The notes beneath the pieces were generated by a model. That model had not been told where the DNA came from. It saw only the letters and a program-made list of their open reading frames with translations, and did not search any database. The position numbers were made by a program, and so were the translations under genes. A DNA stretch of 64,000 nt from Clostridioides difficile ATCC 9689 = DSM 1296 (GTDB taxonomy: Bacteria; Bacillota; Clostridia; Peptostreptococcales; Peptostreptococcaceae). Shown here one piece after another: positions 62,601-64,000 of this stretch; positions within the stretch are counted from its first letter, which is position 1, and the number at the start of each line of letters is the position of its first letter. The stretch covers positions 868,001 through 932,000 of the forward strand of contig NZ_CP011968.1 in the NCBI RefSeq assembly GCF_001077535.1, given 5' to 3'.

Positions 62601-64000
62601 CTAAGCCATTTTACCGTGGAATGTTCTGTTTATAACATCTAATTGTTGCTCTTTAGTTAATTTTATGAAGTTAACTGCATATCCAGATACTCTTATAGTT
62701 AATTGTGGATATTCTTCTGGATGTTCCATAGCATCTTCTAAAGTAGCTCTATCAAATACATTTACATTTAAGTGATGAGCATTTTGAGCGAAGTATCCAT
62801 CCATCATTGCAGAAAGATTGTTTATTCTTTCAGTCATATCTTTTCCTAAAGCAGCAGGTACTATAGAGAAAGTATTAGATATACCATCTTGAGCATGTTC
62901 ATATGGTAATTTAGCAACTGAAGATAATGAAGCTAAAGCACCATTAGTATCTCTACCATGCATTGGGTTAGCACCAGGAGCAAATGGAGCACCAGCTCTT
63001 CTACCATCTGGTGTATTACCAGTTTTCTTACCATAAACAACATTTGAAGTTATTGTAAGTATAGATTGAGTTGGATAAGAATTTCTATAAGTTTTATTCT
63101 TTCTTATTTTATTCATAAAGCTTTCAACTAACTCTACAGCTATACTATCAACTCTATCATCATTATTTCCGTATTTTGGATAATCTCCTTCTATTTCAAA
63201 ATCAACAGCTATTCCTTGTTCATTTCTAATAGTTTTAACCTTAGCATGTTTTATAGCAGATAATGAGTCTGCACAAACTGATAATCCAGCCATACCACAA
63301 GCCATAGTTCTAAATATATCTCTATCATGTAATGCCATTTCTAATGCTTCATAAGAATATTTATCATGCATATAATGTATTACATTTAAAGTATTTACAT
63401 ATAATGTTGCTAACCAATCAGTGAATGGTTCAAATTTACTCATAACTTCATCATAATCTAAGTACTCAGAAGTTATAGGTTCAAATCTTGGTCCAACTTG
63501 AACACCAGATTTCTCATCTACACCACCATTTATAGCGTATAATAAAGTTTTAGCTAAGTTAACTCTAGCTCCAAAGAACTGCATTTGTTTACCAATTCTC
63601 ATTGCAGATACACAACAAGCTATACCATAGTCATCTCCCCAGTATGCTCTCATTAAATCATCATTTTCATACTGTACTGAACTTGTATCTATAGATACTT
63701 TAGAACAGAAATCTTTGAATCCTTGAGGTAATTTAGTTGACCATAGAACTGTTAAGTTTGGCTCTGGAGAAGGTCCTAATGTATATAGAGTATTTAACAT
63801 TCTAAATGAGTTTTTAGTAACTAATGTTCTACCATCTATTCCCATACCTCCTATACACTCAGTTACCCAAGTTGGGTCTCCAGAGAATAGGTTATTGTAA
63901 TCAGGAGTTCTTAGGAACTTAACCATTCTTAATTTCATAACAAAATGGTCCATATACTCTTGTAATTCTTCTTCTGTTACGATTCCAGCTTTTAAATCTC
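62601..64000 (-). CDS. pflB: Pyruvate formate-lyase, C-terminal part
   Basis: Cleaves pyruvate with CoA to acetyl-CoA and formate by a glycyl radical mechanism. The frame is open to the window edge (D-L-K-A-G-I-V... at 63998), so the gene is cut; about 465 of roughly 740 residues are seen. The catalytic cysteine pair is in [13 protein letters not shown] and the glycyl-radical site in RVSGYAVNF near the C-terminus. Formate from here could feed the fhs step of the Wood-Ljungdahl branch. pflA lies downstream on the same strand. Confidence 0.95.
   Translation of the reverse strand, partial: DLKAGIVTEEELQEYMDHFVMKLRMVKFLRTPDYNNLFSGDPTWVTECIGGMGIDGRTLVTKNSFRMLNTLYTLGPSPEPNLTVLWSTKLPQGFKDFCSKVSIDTSSVQYENDDLMRAYWGDDYGIACCVSAMRIGKQMQFFGARVNLAKTLLYAINGGVDEKSGVQVGPRFEPITSEYLDYDEVMSKFEPFTDWLATLYVNTLNVIHYMHDKYSYEALEMALHDRDIFRTMACGMAGLSVCADSLSAIKHAKVKTIRNEQGIAVDFEIEGDYPKYGNNDDRVDSIAVELVESFMNKIRKNKTYRNSYPTQSILTITSNVVYGKKTGNTPDGRRAGAPFAPGANPMHGRDTNGALASLSSVAKLPYEHAQDGISNTFSIVPAALGKDMTERINNLSAMMDGYFAQNAHHLNVNVFDRATLEDAMEHPEEYPQLTIRVSGYAVNFIKLTKEQQLDVINRTFHGKMA

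Overview
The window is low-GC Gram-positive chromosome (strong AGGAGG-type ribosome binding sites, AT-rich intergenic DNA, some TTG/GTG starts). It closely matches what I know of Clostridioides difficile: a complete carbonyl-branch Wood-Ljungdahl cluster next to gcvH, lipoate genes and nickel genes, a PilJ minor pilin with its Cys36/Cys81/Cys111/His114 set, two c-di-GMP enzymes, and pfl genes. The species call is an inference from gene content; no search was run.

Layout. 1-7.4 kb: the 5' part of a Xaa-His dipeptidase gene (minus strand), mutS2, a DUF523 gene, argS and two unrecognised proteins. 7.5-13.4 kb: a B12/radical SAM DUF4080 protein, a TPR protein, a LysR regulator, a hexapeptide acetyltransferase and a phosphate butyryltransferase. 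14.0-34.3 kb: the Wood-Ljungdahl block cooS, cooC, fhs, fchA, folD, metV, metF, lpdA, a second cooC (acsF-like), acsD, acsC, acsE, acsB, gcvH, acsV, two radical SAM genes and a LipM-like acyltransferase. It covers formate plus THF to methyl-THF, methyl transfer to the corrinoid protein, CO2 reduction to CO, and acetyl-CoA synthesis. Embedded in it are the H and L proteins of glycine cleavage and a probable lipoyl assembly set. 35.1-36.3 kb: a probable nickel module (CooT-like protein, DUF3842 protein, His-rich protein).

36.3-43.8 kb is accessory: a PHP phosphatase, a DUF4300 exported protein, a secreted protein with a duplicated domain, a large 75-bp minisatellite, a truncated aminotransferase, tRNA-Ser(GCU), a motAB pair and a small membrane protein. 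43.8-48.4 kb: a solute-binding lipoprotein directly upstream of a membrane GGDEF-EAL protein. 48.4-53.6 kb: a UvrD/PcrA-type helicase, then a T-box (plus a second, partial T-box expression platform) controlling a polar amino acid ABC transporter. 54.3-64 kb: iscS-thiI, pilJ, a nitroreductase with a near-perfect CodY box, a PAS-GGDEF-EAL protein, and pflA-pflB on the minus strand (pflB runs off the window end).

A recurring feature is AT-rich tandem repeats between genes (3.4, 3.9, 36.6, 37.7, 39.9, 50.5 and 56.7 kb) and a pair of diverged 120-bp interspersed repeats with inverted ends. Many intrinsic terminators are visible, and three places have a good sigma-A promoter followed almost at once by a terminator, which suggests short RNAs or attenuated leaders. 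No CRISPR array, prophage, intact insertion sequence or rRNA was seen.
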